A DNA stretch of 64,000 bases, taken from NCBI GenBank assembly GCA_017934175.1, contig JAGBKB010000061.1, positions 1 through 64,000 of the forward strand, given 5' to 3'. This document shows positions 7,644 through 17,313 of the stretch, one piece after another; the stretch's first letter is position 1, and every line of letters begins with the position of its first letter. This DNA comes from Lachnospiraceae bacterium. GTDB taxonomy: Bacteria; Bacillota; Clostridia; Lachnospirales; Lachnospiraceae. The position numbers were made by a program, and so were the translations under genes. The notes under the pieces were generated by a model. It worked only from the letters and a program-made list of their open reading frames with translations, was not told the origin of the DNA and did not search any database.

Positions 7644-9442
7644 TGAAAATTAATGTTAAAATTGAAGATTTGATTGAAAATCAGATTATTGAATCTCAAA
7701 GGGTTGAGTTTAAGACTGGTTTTAACCCTGACGCAATTATAAGAACGATTTGCGCTTTTGCGAATGATATTGATAACATAGGAGGGGGGTATATTGTCGT
7801 TGGTGTGGAACAAGAAGATGGTGTTATTAAGCAACCTATTAAAGGCATTGATATAAAGAAAATAGATGAAATCCAAAAAAAAATATTTGATTATTGTCAT
7901 GCAATAGAGCCATCGTATCAACCTGTTATTGAAGATATGATATATAAAAATGTTCACTTAATTGTGATTTATGCATATGGAGGATATAATAGACCATATA
8001 CAGCACCAAAAGAAGTAACATCAAAAAATAAAGAGAAATATAAATATATAAGAAAAAATGTTTGTACATCTATTCCAAGCCAAGAAGAAGAAATTGAATT
8101 GATTGAAGTTTCTAAAAGAATACCATTTGATGATTCACCATGTTATCAGTCGGACATTGTTGATTTAGATATTGGATTGATGCGTGAGTATTTAAAAGAA
8201 GTAAATAGCAAACTTTATATTGATAGTCAAAACCTTTCTCTTGAAAAGTTGGCATCAAATTTAAATATTATAACTGGAAATGGAGTTAAGAATGTACCTT
8301 TAAATGCTGGCATACTTTTATTTTCTGAAAATCCACAAAAGTATTTTAAAAGAGCAGTTATAGAAATAGTAATCAAACCATCATTAGACGGACAGAATAT
8401 GATTGAAAAGAGGTTTGATGGGCCTATACAAAGGCAACTTGTGAATGCACTGCAATATATAAAAGGATTCGTTATTGAACAAAAAAATATAAAGCTTGAT
8501 ATGGAAGCAGAATCAAAAGTTTATTATAACTATCCATTTCCTGCTATTGAAGAGTTACTCTCAAATGCAGTATATCATAAATCGTACGAGATTGATTGTC
8601 CTATAACTATGACAGTATATAATGATAGGATTGAAATAACAAGTTTTCCAGGTTTTGATAGAAGTATCAGTAGAGAAGATATAATTAATCATAATATTTC
8701 GTCTAAAATTTATAGGAATCGTAGAATAGGAGATTTTTTAAAGGAATTAAAGCTGATTGAAGGTAGAAATACTGGGTATCCGAGAATTTACGATGCACTT
8801 AAAAATAATGAATCAGAAGACTTACAAATTAATATGGATGATGAAAGAAGATATGTATCTATAACTATAAGTATAAACCAATTATTTATAAACAGTAAAA
8901 ATATAGATTTATCTGAATATGAGCAAAGAGTGGTAAATTCTTTAAGGCAAATGCCATTAAATATAACTGAAATATCAAAATGTATGGGATATAAGTTCAT
9001 TAGTAAGAAATTAACAGATACGGTTTCTAAATTATGCGACAAAAAAATTATTTTCAAAACATTTGGGAATAAGTATTCAATTAGCGAGATTACTATTAAA
9101 GACGGAATAGTAACATCAACAATTAAAACTGATATGAGAATAGTAAAAGAAGGGAAACAAATATTGAATACAAAAATTCCTAATAACATTTTAGAATTAG
9201 AAATACTTCTTGGTGCAATAAAAGATATTCAAAAAAAGATTGATGTTGCTGGTTATGGACAACAGATTAGAGACTTTGATGATTTATATGTTAATAGTGG
9301 ATTGATAAATACCTTCCCAAATAATGAAATAAAATTGAATTATGATTATGTTACACTTCAATTAAGGTTAAATGATATGGAAAGACTGGTGCTTGATAAA
9401 CTGATTGCGGAATATAAAAAGAAATCTAATTTTAATCTATGA
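7643..9442 (+). CDS. Schlafen/AlbA_2-domain ATPase (HATPase_c_4 type)
   Basis: This 599-residue protein begins with an AlbA_2 (Schlafen-like) putative DNA-binding domain: S-Q-R-V-E-F-K-T-G near residue 20 and G-G-G-Y-I-V-V-G-V near residue 47. A central ATP-binding segment of the RecG-related HATPase_c_4 type follows, with P-F-P-A-I-E-E-L-L-S-N-A-V-Y-H-K and D-R-I-E-I-T-S-F-P-G. The C-terminal part has winged-helix character and a coiled region. Such proteins are annotated as transcriptional regulators or helicase-related proteins and are common in defence islands; their substrate is not known. It has its own promoter and appears leaderless. A role in regulation or defence is inference. Confidence 0.8.
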   Translation: MKINVKIEDLIENQIIESQRVEFKTGFNPDAIIRTICAFANDIDNIGGGYIVVGVEQEDGVIKQPIKGIDIKKIDEIQKKIFDYCHAIEPSYQPVIEDMIYKNVHLIVIYAYGGYNRPYTAPKEVTSKNKEKYKYIRKNVCTSIPSQEEEIELIEVSKRIPFDDSPCYQSDIVDLDIGLMREYLKEVNSKLYIDSQNLSLEKLASNLNIITGNGVKNVPLNAGILLFSENPQKYFKRAVIEIVIKPSLDGQNMIEKRFDGPIQRQLVNALQYIKGFVIEQKNIKLDMEAESKVYYNYPFPAIEELLSNAVYHKSYEIDCPITMTVYNDRIEITSFPGFDRSISREDIINHNISSKIYRNRRIGDFLKELKLIEGRNTGYPRIYDALKNNESEDLQINMDDERRYVSITISINQLFINSKNIDLSEYEQRVVNSLRQMPLNITEISKCMGYKFISKKLTDTVSKLCDKKIIFKTFGNKYSISEITIKDGIVTSTIKTDMRIVKEGKQILNTKIPNNILELEILLGAIKDIQKKIDVAGYGQQIRDFDDLYVNSGLINTFPNNEIKLNYDYVTLQLRLNDMERLVLDKLIAEYKKKSNFNL

Positions 9443-9620
9443 ATTTGTTGTGTTAAATATAAGTTATTGATAAGAGTAAAGAGTAATTATAATGTGACAA
9501 GATAAATGTTGTAGCACATTAATAAATTTATTAAAGGATTTTAGATTTTATGTTTGCATAACAGCATTAATTATTATTGGTTCATCTTTTTACTTTTATA
9601 GGAGGCCATCTATTAATATT

Positions 9621-10958
9621 ATGAAGAAAGAAGAATTTTATAAGATTGTTACTGAAAACTCAAACGATGGGACACTTGCATTTTTTACAGGATCTGGTTT
9701 TGTTAAATCTTTCTGCGAGAGTGCAATGACTTGGAATGAATTAATTAAAGAGACGGCTAAAAATCTTGAGATTGAATTAAAAGATGAATGGAATAATTTT
9801 TCTGAGCCTGTGAAGTTTTCTATTATTGCCGATGAATTTGCTAATAAAAATAGTGTAACATTTGAAGATGCTCAATTGAGAGTCAAAGATATAATTTCAG
9901 ATTTGACAAATTATAGTGTAAGTAATTGCCAAAAGTATACCAAAATCTTTTTAAATCTAAAACCAAGTTTTATAGTAACAACAAATTATGATACAACACT
10001 GGAAAAGATATTATGTGGGAAAGGTATTTCGTTATCAATTGAAGATGCCTTTATAAAGAGAAATGATACTATACCTATTTATCATATTCATGGTATAAGA
10101 ACAAATTCACAATCTATTGTTGCAACGCAACAGGATTATGTTAAATATTTGAGACCTAGTAATTATGCGCTGAATAGATTGCCGCTACTTTTTTCTGAAA
10201 ACTGTGTGATTATTTTTGGGTATTCTATTCATGATCTCAATGTTTTACATGCAATTGATTTTGCAAATAATTTTTATAAGATTAATAAGAATTTAAATAA
10301 AAGTATATTTCAAATAAAGTATATAAGAGATAATGAAGTTTGCAAAGAAGATTTGTATTTACAAGATGGAATCTGGGTATTAGAATCAAACAATATTTTT
10401 AAATTATTTGAAGAAATATGTGAATTTAAAAATGACTATACTGCGCAAAAAAGTAATGATATAGTAAAGAAAATGCTGGATGGCGACCAACAATTGATTG
10501 ATGATTATATTAAAGATAATGATAAGCGGAATCAGATTAATGCAGTGATATGTGATACCAACCAAATGGCTCAATCCAATTATCCGTATGTACTGAATTT
10601 CTTTAGCTCGGTTTTTGATTCGCTTGATGTAGAAAGCAGTAAACCTTATAATTTTTCAGCATATAAAACAAAACTTAAAATTATTTTAATCCTTATTAAT
10701 GATATTAATTTTTCGTCAATTCCAGAATTAATATTAGACTATATAATTGATCAGTTTGTTAATGTATCACGATATGTTGGTTATGAATTTGGTAAATCTT
10801 GGGATGCTAAATCATTTTGGAATGCAAACAAATTTAATATTAATAAAGAGAAATTAAAAACTGTATTTGATATAATCAAAATGAAGAAAGAAGCTGATAC
10901 TTATTATTTTTGTAGTGATGCTATGAATTTATTGAATGAGGTTGTTGACAAAGAGTAA
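9621..10958 (+). CDS. SIR2-like domain protein (putative NAD-cleaving defence effector)
   Basis: The N-terminal 250 residues form a SIR2-like Rossmann domain: F-F-T-G-S-G-F near residue 22, V-T-T-N-Y-D-T-T-L-E near 117, and Y-H-I-H-G near 153 with the conserved histidine, then I-I-F-G-Y-S-I-H-D near 190. SIR2-like domains of this kind act in anti-phage systems as NAD hydrolases that deplete NAD after infection. The C-terminal 200 residues are helical and not recognised; they may sense a phage signal. A GGAGG ribosome binding site lies upstream at 9601. It is a single gene between the AlbA-type ATPase and the DUF4143 ATPase. The defence role is inferred from the domain and its neighbours. Confidence 0.8.
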   Translation: MKKEEFYKIVTENSNDGTLAFFTGSGFVKSFCESAMTWNELIKETAKNLEIELKDEWNNFSEPVKFSIIADEFANKNSVTFEDAQLRVKDIISDLTNYSVSNCQKYTKIFLNLKPSFIVTTNYDTTLEKILCGKGISLSIEDAFIKRNDTIPIYHIHGIRTNSQSIVATQQDYVKYLRPSNYALNRLPLLFSENCVIIFGYSIHDLNVLHAIDFANNFYKINKNLNKSIFQIKYIRDNEVCKEDLYLQDGIWVLESNNIFKLFEEICEFKNDYTAQKSNDIVKKMLDGDQQLIDDYIKDNDKRNQINAVICDTNQMAQSNYPYVLNFFSSVFDSLDVESSKPYNFSAYKTKLKIILILINDINFSSIPELILDYIIDQFVNVSRYVGYEFGKSWDAKSFWNANKFNINKEKLKTVFDIIKMKKEADTYYFCSDAMNLLNEVVDKE

Positions 10959-11173
10959 AAATTATAAATAGAATATAAAGCATATGATTATGAATTTAAT
11001 GGTACGGAATATATGGGACGGAGACTAACTATTAATTTCAATAAAGGCGACTGTCCTTGAAAAACTCTCTAAATGAGAACTTTTGATTCCTTCATCTTAA
11101 AGTTTTTACCTACAAACGCTTTACTTTATTAAAAAGATGATCAACTGTCACTACCAATTTCTTTATTAAATAC

Positions 11174-11209
11174 TTGACAAATCCTATATTTAATATTATA
11201 ATTGGCATA
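11174..11209 (+). promoter_or_regulatory. Consensus promoter producing a leaderless mRNA
   Basis: TTGACA at 11174-11179, a 17-bp spacer and TATAAT at 11197-11202. The transcription start is expected at or next to the ATG at 11209, and there is no ribosome binding site, so the mRNA should be leaderless. The layout is the same as for the gene at 7643. Confidence 0.65.
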
Positions 11210-12489
11210 TGGAAGGTTATTTAAAAAGAATAGCAGATAATGTTTTAATGGATAAACTGTCTTTAGTAGGTGCTGTTTTAGTTGAGGGACCAAAATGGTG
11301 TGGGAAATCAACTACTGCGGAAGAATTTGCTAAGACAGTTATTTATATGCAAGATCCAGAAAAAAGAGATCAATATAAGGCTTTGGCAAAAAATGCTTCT
11401 AGTAAGTTTTTGACTGGTGAAACTCCGGTTCTTATAGATGAGTGGCAAATCATACCATTTATTTGGGATGCAATAAGATTTGAAATTGACAAACGAAAAA
11501 CAACAGGTCAGTTTATACTAACAGGATCTACTACGCCAGTTGATAAGTCAGAAATTTCACATACTGGCACTGGAAGAATTTCAAGAATAATAATGAGACC
11601 AATGTCTTTATTTGAATCAATGGATTCAAATGGAAATATATCTTTGAAAAAACTGTTTGAATTAAATAGTGACGACTATTCTGTTTCAGATAAAGTTCAA
11701 AAGGATATTGACGATGTAGCTTTTGTCACTTGTAGAGGTGGCTGGCCTAGTGCGTGCGTTAAAAATGATCAAGATTCACTCAAATTAGTTTTCGAATACT
11801 ACAACGGATTAATAAATTCAGATATGACGAAAGTTGATAATGTGGAAAGAGACCCAAGAAAAGTTGATTTGTTACTAAAATCTTATTCAAGAAATATTTC
11901 AACTGAATGTTCAAATGAGACTATAAAAGATGATATGTCGAAATTCGAAGATAAGTCATTAAGCACACAAACTATAACAAACTATATTGATGCATTAAAA
12001 AAGATATTTGTTGTTGAGGAATTAGAGGCATGGAATCCTAATCTTAGAAGTAAAATAGCAATTAGAACTTCTAATACAAGACATTTTGTAGACCCATCAA
12101 TAGCTATAGCAAGCATGATGATAGGCCCAAATGATTTGATTAATGATTTTAAATATTTTGGATTTTTGTTTGAAGATTTATGTGTAAGAGACATAAGAAT
12201 ATATTCAGAATTAATTGATGCAAAAGTATATCATTATAGAGACAAAAGCGACTTGGAATGTGATGCTGTTATACATAGAAGAAATGGAGACTATGCGCTT
12301 GTAGAAATCAAGCTTTATTCAGATGAAGGAATAGAAGTAGGCGCTGAAAATTTAAAGAAATTAAGGAATAAAATTAATACTGATAAGATGAAAGAACCTA
12401 AATTTATGGCAGTACTTACTGGGTCGCCGTTTAGTTATAGAAGAGATGATGGAATATATGTAATATCAATTTTTTCATTCGGACCATAA
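11209..12489 (+). CDS. AAA_14/DUF4143 ATP-binding protein
   Basis: This 426-residue protein has a Walker A (E-G-P-K-W-C-G-K-S-T-T near residue 26), a Walker B-like V-L-I-D-E-W-Q near residue 76, and sensor segment F-I-L-T-G-S-T near residue 105. The C-terminal half is a DUF4143 region ending in a restriction-endonuclease-like part with D-L-E-C-D-A-V and Y-A-L-V-E-I-K, which matches the D...E-x-K nuclease-fold pattern. The family is widespread and its function unknown; it is often accessory and strain-variable. The gene is monocistronic and leaderless. Confidence 0.82.
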   Translation: MEGYLKRIADNVLMDKLSLVGAVLVEGPKWCGKSTTAEEFAKTVIYMQDPEKRDQYKALAKNASSKFLTGETPVLIDEWQIIPFIWDAIRFEIDKRKTTGQFILTGSTTPVDKSEISHTGTGRISRIIMRPMSLFESMDSNGNISLKKLFELNSDDYSVSDKVQKDIDDVAFVTCRGGWPSACVKNDQDSLKLVFEYYNGLINSDMTKVDNVERDPRKVDLLLKSYSRNISTECSNETIKDDMSKFEDKSLSTQTITNYIDALKKIFVVEELEAWNPNLRSKIAIRTSNTRHFVDPSIAIASMMIGPNDLINDFKYFGFLFEDLCVRDIRIYSELIDAKVYHYRDKSDLECDAVIHRRNGDYALVEIKLYSDEGIEVGAENLKKLRNKINTDKMKEPKFMAVLTGSPFSYRRDDGIYVISIFSFGP

Positions 12490-13071
12490 TTTATTAACAA
12501 TAATATAATTTAAAACATTCATTTTATTCATTACTTTTTCAATATTTATATAATTTCTTTATATATTTGCTTTTAATCTTCTCCGGCAACATTTTTAAAC
12601 TTCTTTTCAACTATAAATAGTTTTCTTTTTTATGGTATCGTCAATGTGGATGGTTATACTTGAATTTAAAGTCCATTTTTCTTTGCTAATTTCAAGCTTT
12701 TTATATATTAATCATAGTTTATGCACATAACCTAACTTCACAATATCAGTATTACTTGTAATAAACACAATATTTAATTATATATATAATTATATTGTGA
12801 TAATAAATGTTAAACTATGAAACCTAATTTTATTGAAAAATTGGCATATAATTGATATAATAAGCAGTAGTACTTTAGAAACTAAGAAATAATTATTTAA
12901 GTTTACACTCGACAAGTGTTTTTATGAGTTGATTAATAGATATTAACAAAACACCAGCAGTGTTGTATAATATATGTAGTTAATTTTGAATATATTATTG
13001 CTAATTATACTCGTATAATTAGATTTTTCTTATATGTATAATATATATATTCATTGAGGAGATATTTTATT
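12490..13071 (+). other. Gene-free AT-rich stretch (582 bases)
   Basis: No intact gene is visible on either strand. On the minus strand around 12630-12700 an open segment reads S-I-T-I-H-I-D-D-T-I-K-K-K, reminiscent of the N-terminus of RelB/DinJ antitoxins, but it has no start codon and stops soon; at best it is a relic. Near its right end (13036-13041, TATAAT) a possible promoter for the nucleotidyltransferase/HEPN pair is seen. Confidence 0.4.
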
Positions 13072-13413
13072 GTGTATACCTTTCCTATTGTTGAAAAAAG
13101 ATTACAAAAAATTAAAAATATAGAACACATACACCCAAGGAAACAAAGGCTTGTTGAAAAAATATTAAAAGAGATTCCATCGTTTCGTGTATTTGGTAGT
13201 TCCACGAGATGGGATTGTAATGAAAGAAGCGATATTGACTTATTATTAAGCAAGAAAGAATTAAATATGAGCAAAGAAGATGTATTTAGTAGATTGGTTA
13301 AAATAATTGATTCAGACTTTGATATTTTATGGGATGATGAAATAGAAAATTGTTTGAATAAAAATCAAAAAGATAATATTTTAAATAGGAGCGTAAAACT
13401 TTATGGAAGATAA
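13072..13413 (+). CDS. MNT-type minimal nucleotidyltransferase
   Basis: The product has R-V-F-G-S-S-T-R-W-D near residue 37 followed by S-D-I-D-L-L-L, the G-S...D-x-D active site of the minimal nucleotidyltransferase (polymerase beta-like) family. GTG at 13072 is taken as start because GAGGAG lies 10 bases upstream; the earlier in-frame TTG at 13054 overlaps that site. It overlaps the next gene by 11 bases. In MNT-HEPN toxin-antitoxin modules the MNT protein adds AMP to, and thereby silences, the HEPN RNase. Here MNT precedes HEPN. Confidence 0.8.
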   Translation: MYTFPIVEKRLQKIKNIEHIHPRKQRLVEKILKEIPSFRVFGSSTRWDCNERSDIDLLLSKKELNMSKEDVFSRLVKIIDSDFDILWDDEIENCLNKNQKDNILNRSVKLYGR

Positions 13414-13846
13414 TTTTAATCTTATTGCTCAATCAAGATATTATCTAAAAAGATTTACTTCTTTGATGAATGAGTTTAAAAAAGTTAGTGAGAAAGAACA
13501 GGATTATGCATTGAGAGAAATGGCATTATTAATTCAAGAATGTATTGAATTGTGTATAAAAGGTTTAGTCGAATTATTAATAGGAATTGATTATAAACAC
13601 ACTCATTTATTGGTTGACAATACTTTATTGTTGAGAAACCACAAAAATAATATAAATGGCTTTGACGAATTAGAAATAATTTTAGATAAAATTGATATTA
13701 AAGCACCAAGAATATGTGATTTTCATACAAAAGCAGTATATATTAATTCTTTTGCTACTTCAGAAAAAGAATTAAATGAATGTATGGAAATTGCAAAGGA
13801 ATTACATTACTGGATAGATATTAATTTAATTAATTCTGCAGTTTGA
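13403..13846 (+). CDS. HEPN-domain partner of the MNT protein (HI0074-like)
   Basis: This 147-residue, mostly helical protein has the layout of HEPN proteins of the HI0074 group: a central A-L-L-I-Q-E-C-I-E-L-C-I-K-G-L-V-E helix, then H-T-H-L-L, the segment usually written K-T-H-x-L. A textbook R-x4-6-H motif is not obvious, so RNase activity is uncertain. The start overlaps the MNT gene, so the two are translationally coupled. The pair is most likely a toxin-antitoxin module at the right edge of the accessory island. Confidence 0.75.
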   Translation: MEDNFNLIAQSRYYLKRFTSLMNEFKKVSEKEQDYALREMALLIQECIELCIKGLVELLIGIDYKHTHLLVDNTLLLRNHKNNINGFDELEIILDKIDIKAPRICDFHTKAVYINSFATSEKELNECMEIAKELHYWIDINLINSAV

Positions 13847-13870
13847 TTATATATATTAAGTGAGGGAATT

Positions 13871-14944
13871 ATGAGTTCGTTAAAAAATAAAACATTGTTA
13901 ATTACTGGCGGCACAGGTTCATTTGGAAATGCTGTGCTAAACAGATTTTTAAAAACTGACATCAAAGAAATAAGGATTTTTTCTCGTGATGAAAAAAAGC
14001 AAGATGATATGAGGCATGAGTTCCAAGCAAAGATGCCTAAAGTAGCAAATAAAATTAAGTTTTATATTGGCGATGTCCGTGAAGAAAATTCTATAGCAAA
14101 TGCAATGTATGGTGTTGATTATATTTTCCATGCAGCTGCCTTAAAGCAAGTTCCTTCTTGCGAATTCTTCCCAATTGAGGCAGTAAAAACCAATGTTTTT
14201 GGAACAGAAAATGTTTTAAATGCTGCAATTAACGCAGGCGTAAAAAATATTGTATGTCTATCTACAGATAAAGCAGCATATCCTGTAAATGCTATGGGTA
14301 CATCTAAAGCGATGATGGAAAAAGTTATAGTAGCAAAATCAAGAACAGTTGATGAAAAAAATACAAAGATTTGTTGCACAAGATATGGGAATGTTATGTG
14401 CTCACGTGGCTCTGTAATACCACTTTGGATAGACCAAATTAAAAATGGTAATGACATTACAATCACAGAACCAAATATGACACGATTCATTATGTCACTC
14501 GAAGAAGCTGTTGATTTAGTTTTATTTGCTTTTGAAAAAGGAAAGTCTGGTGACATATTAGTACAAAAAGCACCGGCTTGCACAATAGAGATTCTTGCAA
14601 AGGCAGTCGTAGAAATTTTCAAAGATAAATATGGTTGTTATATTAAAGATAAAAAAATTAGTGCAAAAGCACCTAAAATAAAAGTTATAGGAATAAGACA
14701 TGGTGAAAAAATGTATGAGACACTTCTTACAAATGAAGAGTGTGCACATGCAATAGATTTAGGAGACTTTTATAGAGTTCCTTGTGATAAGAGAGATTTG
14801 AACTATGATAAATATATTAAAGAAGGTGATAATAAGAGAAATACTTTGAAAGAGTTTAATTCAAATAATACTAAACTTTTAGATGTGAATGCTGTAAAAA
14901 AGAAATTACTAAGTTTAAAATATATACAAGAAGAATTGAAGTAG
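13871..14944 (+). CDS. capE: UDP-N-acetylglucosamine 4,6-dehydratase (5-epimerising), CapE-type
   Basis: This 357-residue extended short-chain dehydrogenase has the NAD-binding T-G-G-T-G-S-F-G near residue 12, H-A-A-A-L-K-Q-V-P near residue 89, and S-T-D-K-A-A-Y-P-V-N with M-G-T-S-K-A, in which the usual catalytic residues sit as in inverting dehydratases such as CapE/FlaA1. It converts UDP-GlcNAc to a 4-keto-6-deoxy sugar with inversion at C5, the first step to UDP-N-acetyl-L-fucosamine. It heads the operon (ribosome binding site GAGGG at 13861) and is followed by CapF- and CapG-type genes in the canonical order, which supports the specific role. Confidence 0.87.
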   Translation: MSSLKNKTLLITGGTGSFGNAVLNRFLKTDIKEIRIFSRDEKKQDDMRHEFQAKMPKVANKIKFYIGDVREENSIANAMYGVDYIFHAAALKQVPSCEFFPIEAVKTNVFGTENVLNAAINAGVKNIVCLSTDKAAYPVNAMGTSKAMMEKVIVAKSRTVDEKNTKICCTRYGNVMCSRGSVIPLWIDQIKNGNDITITEPNMTRFIMSLEEAVDLVLFAFEKGKSGDILVQKAPACTIEILAKAVVEIFKDKYGCYIKDKKISAKAPKIKVIGIRHGEKMYETLLTNEECAHAIDLGDFYRVPCDKRDLNYDKYIKEGDNKRNTLKEFNSNNTKLLDVNAVKKKLLSLKYIQEELK

Positions 14945-14958
14945 TGTTGGCTTATAAT

Positions 14959-16149
14959 ATGAATATTTTAGTAACAGGTGCCAAAGGTTTTGTAGGAAAA
15001 AATCTTTGTCTTGCACTTAATCAAATTAAAAATGGCAATGACAAGGTTCATGAATCGTTATTAGGGATGATTGATGAGATTTTTGAATATGATAAAGATA
15101 ATGATTTTAGTGACTTGGAAAAGTTTTGCAAAGATGCTGATTTTGTATTTAATCTTGCAGGAGTTAATAGACCAAAGAATGAAAAAGAATTTATGGATGG
15201 CAATTTCGGATTTGCGAGTACATTACTAAATACATTAAAAAAATATAATAATACTGCACCAGTTATGTTGTCATCATCTACTCAGGCAGAACTCACAGGG
15301 AGATTCAAAAATTCTGAATATGGGAAATCAAAACTTGCTGGAGAAGAATTATTTTTTGAATATAGCAGAGAAACTAATACAAAAGTTTTTGTGTATAGAT
15401 TCCCAAATCTTTTTGGTAAGTGGTGTAAGCCTAATTATAATTCAGCCGTTGCTACATTTTGTAATAATATAGCAAATAATTTACCAATACAAGTAAATGA
15501 TAGAAACACTGAACTTGAATTACTCTATATAGATGATTTAGTTGAAGAAATGATTAATGTATTGTCCGATGTTAATAAATACGATACAAGTAAGGTGTTG
15601 TATGTAAACAAAACATATAAGAGAACTTTAGGTGAAATTGTAGATAAATTGTATGAGTTTAACAGTCAATCAAAAACACTTGATATGCCACTTATCCCTA
15701 TTGATTCGTTTGAAGAAAAATTATATGCAACATATTTATCATATTTACCTAAAGAAAGAGTAAAAGTGCCATTACATATGAACATTGATGATAGGGGCTC
15801 TTTTACAGAGTTAATGAGAACATTTGAGCATGGACAGTTTTCAGTAAACGTATCCAAACCAGGAATTGAAAAAGGTAACCATTTCCACAATACTAAATGG
15901 GAATACTTTATTGTTGTAAGTGGTCATGCACTTATAAGAGAAAGAAGAATTGGGTTAGATGAAAATGGCAATAAATATCCGATTATTGAATTTGAAGTTT
16001 CAAGTGACAATATTGAGGCAGTTCATATGCTCCCAGGTTATACACATAGTATATTAAATTTATCTAAAACTGAGGACTTAGTTACAATTATGTGGATAAG
16101 TGAGAGATTTCATAAAGAAAAACCCGATACTTTTTATGAAAAAGTTTAA
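14959..16149 (+). CDS. capF: CapF-type reductase: epimerase domain plus C-terminal cupin
   Basis: The N-terminal domain is an NAD-binding reductase (N-I-L-V-T-G-A-K-G-F-V-G near residue 2). From about residue 270 a cupin domain begins (D-D-R-G-S-F-T-E-L-M, then G-N-H-F-H-N-T-K-W-E-Y-F-I-V-V-S-G). This two-domain build is characteristic of CapF, which epimerises and reduces the CapE product to UDP-2-acetamido-2,6-dideoxy-L-talose. ATG at 14959 is preferred because the earlier in-frame GTG (14944) overlaps the capE stop and adds residues outside the Rossmann fold; no strong ribosome binding site is seen, so coupling to capE is likely. Confidence 0.85.
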   Translation: MNILVTGAKGFVGKNLCLALNQIKNGNDKVHESLLGMIDEIFEYDKDNDFSDLEKFCKDADFVFNLAGVNRPKNEKEFMDGNFGFASTLLNTLKKYNNTAPVMLSSSTQAELTGRFKNSEYGKSKLAGEELFFEYSRETNTKVFVYRFPNLFGKWCKPNYNSAVATFCNNIANNLPIQVNDRNTELELLYIDDLVEEMINVLSDVNKYDTSKVLYVNKTYKRTLGEIVDKLYEFNSQSKTLDMPLIPIDSFEEKLYATYLSYLPKERVKVPLHMNIDDRGSFTELMRTFEHGQFSVNVSKPGIEKGNHFHNTKWEYFIVVSGHALIRERRIGLDENGNKYPIIEFEVSSDNIEAVHMLPGYTHSILNLSKTEDLVTIMWISERFHKEKPDTFYEKV

Positions 16150-16158
16150 GAGGTATGT

Positions 16159-17313
16159 ATGTTTAAAAATAATGGAAAACTGAAACTTTTAATAATAGTT
16201 GGAACACGACCAGAAATTATAAGGCTAAGTGAAGTTATAAAAAAGTGTCGTAGTTATTTTGACTGTGTGCTAGCACATACTGGTCAAAACTATGATTATG
16301 AGTTAAATGAAATATTTTTTGAAGACTTAAATCTTGATAAGCCAGATGTATATTTAGAAGCAGTAGGAGATGATTTGGGGAGCACTATTGGAAATATTAT
16401 TGATAAATCATATAAACTTATGAAAGATATAAAGCCTGATGCTTTATTAGTATTAGGAGATACTAATTCTTGCCTTTCTGCTATCTCTGCAAAACGACTT
16501 CACATACCAATATTTCATATGGAAGCAGGTAATAGATGTAAGGATGAGTGTTTGCCAGAAGAAACTAATAGAAGGATAGTTGACATTATTTCTGATGTAA
16601 ATCTTTGCTATAGCGAGAATGCAAGAACTTATCTTCATGAATGTGGATTGCCAAAAGAAAGAGTATATAAAACAGGGAGTCCTATGACTGAAGTACTTGA
16701 AGCAAACTTAGATAAAATAAAAAATAGTTCAGTTCTTAATTATTTAAATTTAGAAAAGAATAAGTATATTTTATTGTCAGCACATAGAGAAGAAAATATT
16801 GATACAGAAGAAAACTTTAAATCTTTATTTAGTGCTATAAACGCTTTAGCAAAAAAATATAATATGAAGATTTTATATTCTTGCCATCCAAGGTCTAAAA
16901 AAATGATAGAGAAACTTAATTTTAAATTAGATGAAAGGGTTATTATGCATGTTCCACTCTCTTTTACTGATTATAACAATCTTCAAATGAATTCATTTTG
17001 TATCGTATCAGATTCTGGAACGCTTCCTGAAGAAGCATCATTTTATTTGAGAGTTGGAACGCCTATTGCGGCAATATGTATAAGAACATCAACTGAAAGA
17101 CCAGAAGGATTAGATAAAGCAGTATTTACTCTTGCTGGAATTGATGAAAAAAATCTTTTAAATGCAGTTGATTTGGCTGTATCACTTAAAAACGATAGAA
17201 ATTATGGTACAGAAGTTCCGGATTATAAAGATATTGATGTTTCAACAAAAGTTGTAAATATTATACAAAGTTATACTAGTATAGTGGATAAAATGGTATG
17301 GAGAAAAAAGTAA
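16159..17313 (+). CDS. capG: UDP-N-acetylglucosamine 2-epimerase family protein, CapG-type
   Basis: This 384-residue protein has the non-hydrolysing 2-epimerase signatures: V-G-T-R-P-E-I-I-R near residue 12, H-T-G-Q-N-Y-D near residue 41, H-M-E-A-G-N-R near 119 with P-E-E-T-N-R-R, and S-D-S-G-T-L-P-E-E near 287. After CapE and CapF the expected reaction is 2-epimerisation giving UDP-N-acetyl-L-fucosamine, a common surface polysaccharide sugar. It overlaps the next gene by 16 bases. Confidence 0.87.
   Translation: MFKNNGKLKLLIIVGTRPEIIRLSEVIKKCRSYFDCVLAHTGQNYDYELNEIFFEDLNLDKPDVYLEAVGDDLGSTIGNIIDKSYKLMKDIKPDALLVLGDTNSCLSAISAKRLHIPIFHMEAGNRCKDECLPEETNRRIVDIISDVNLCYSENARTYLHECGLPKERVYKTGSPMTEVLEANLDKIKNSSVLNYLNLEKNKYILLSAHREENIDTEENFKSLFSAINALAKKYNMKILYSCHPRSKKMIEKLNFKLDERVIMHVPLSFTDYNNLQMNSFCIVSDSGTLPEEASFYLRVGTPIAAICIRTSTERPEGLDKAVFTLAGIDEKNLLNAVDLAVSLKNDRNYGTEVPDYKDIDVSTKVVNIIQSYTSIVDKMVWRKK

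Noticed and set aside
7514..7957. 147-residue minus-strand open frame at the start of the AlbA-type gene
   Set aside because: It is antisense to the clear N-terminal coding region and promoter of the gene at 7643 and has no recognisable motif or ribosome binding site.
12626..12700. RelB/DinJ-like antitoxin fragment on the minus strand
   Set aside because: Only about 15 residues are suggestive (S-I-T-I-H-I-D-D), there is no start codon, and a stop follows soon; too short to call.
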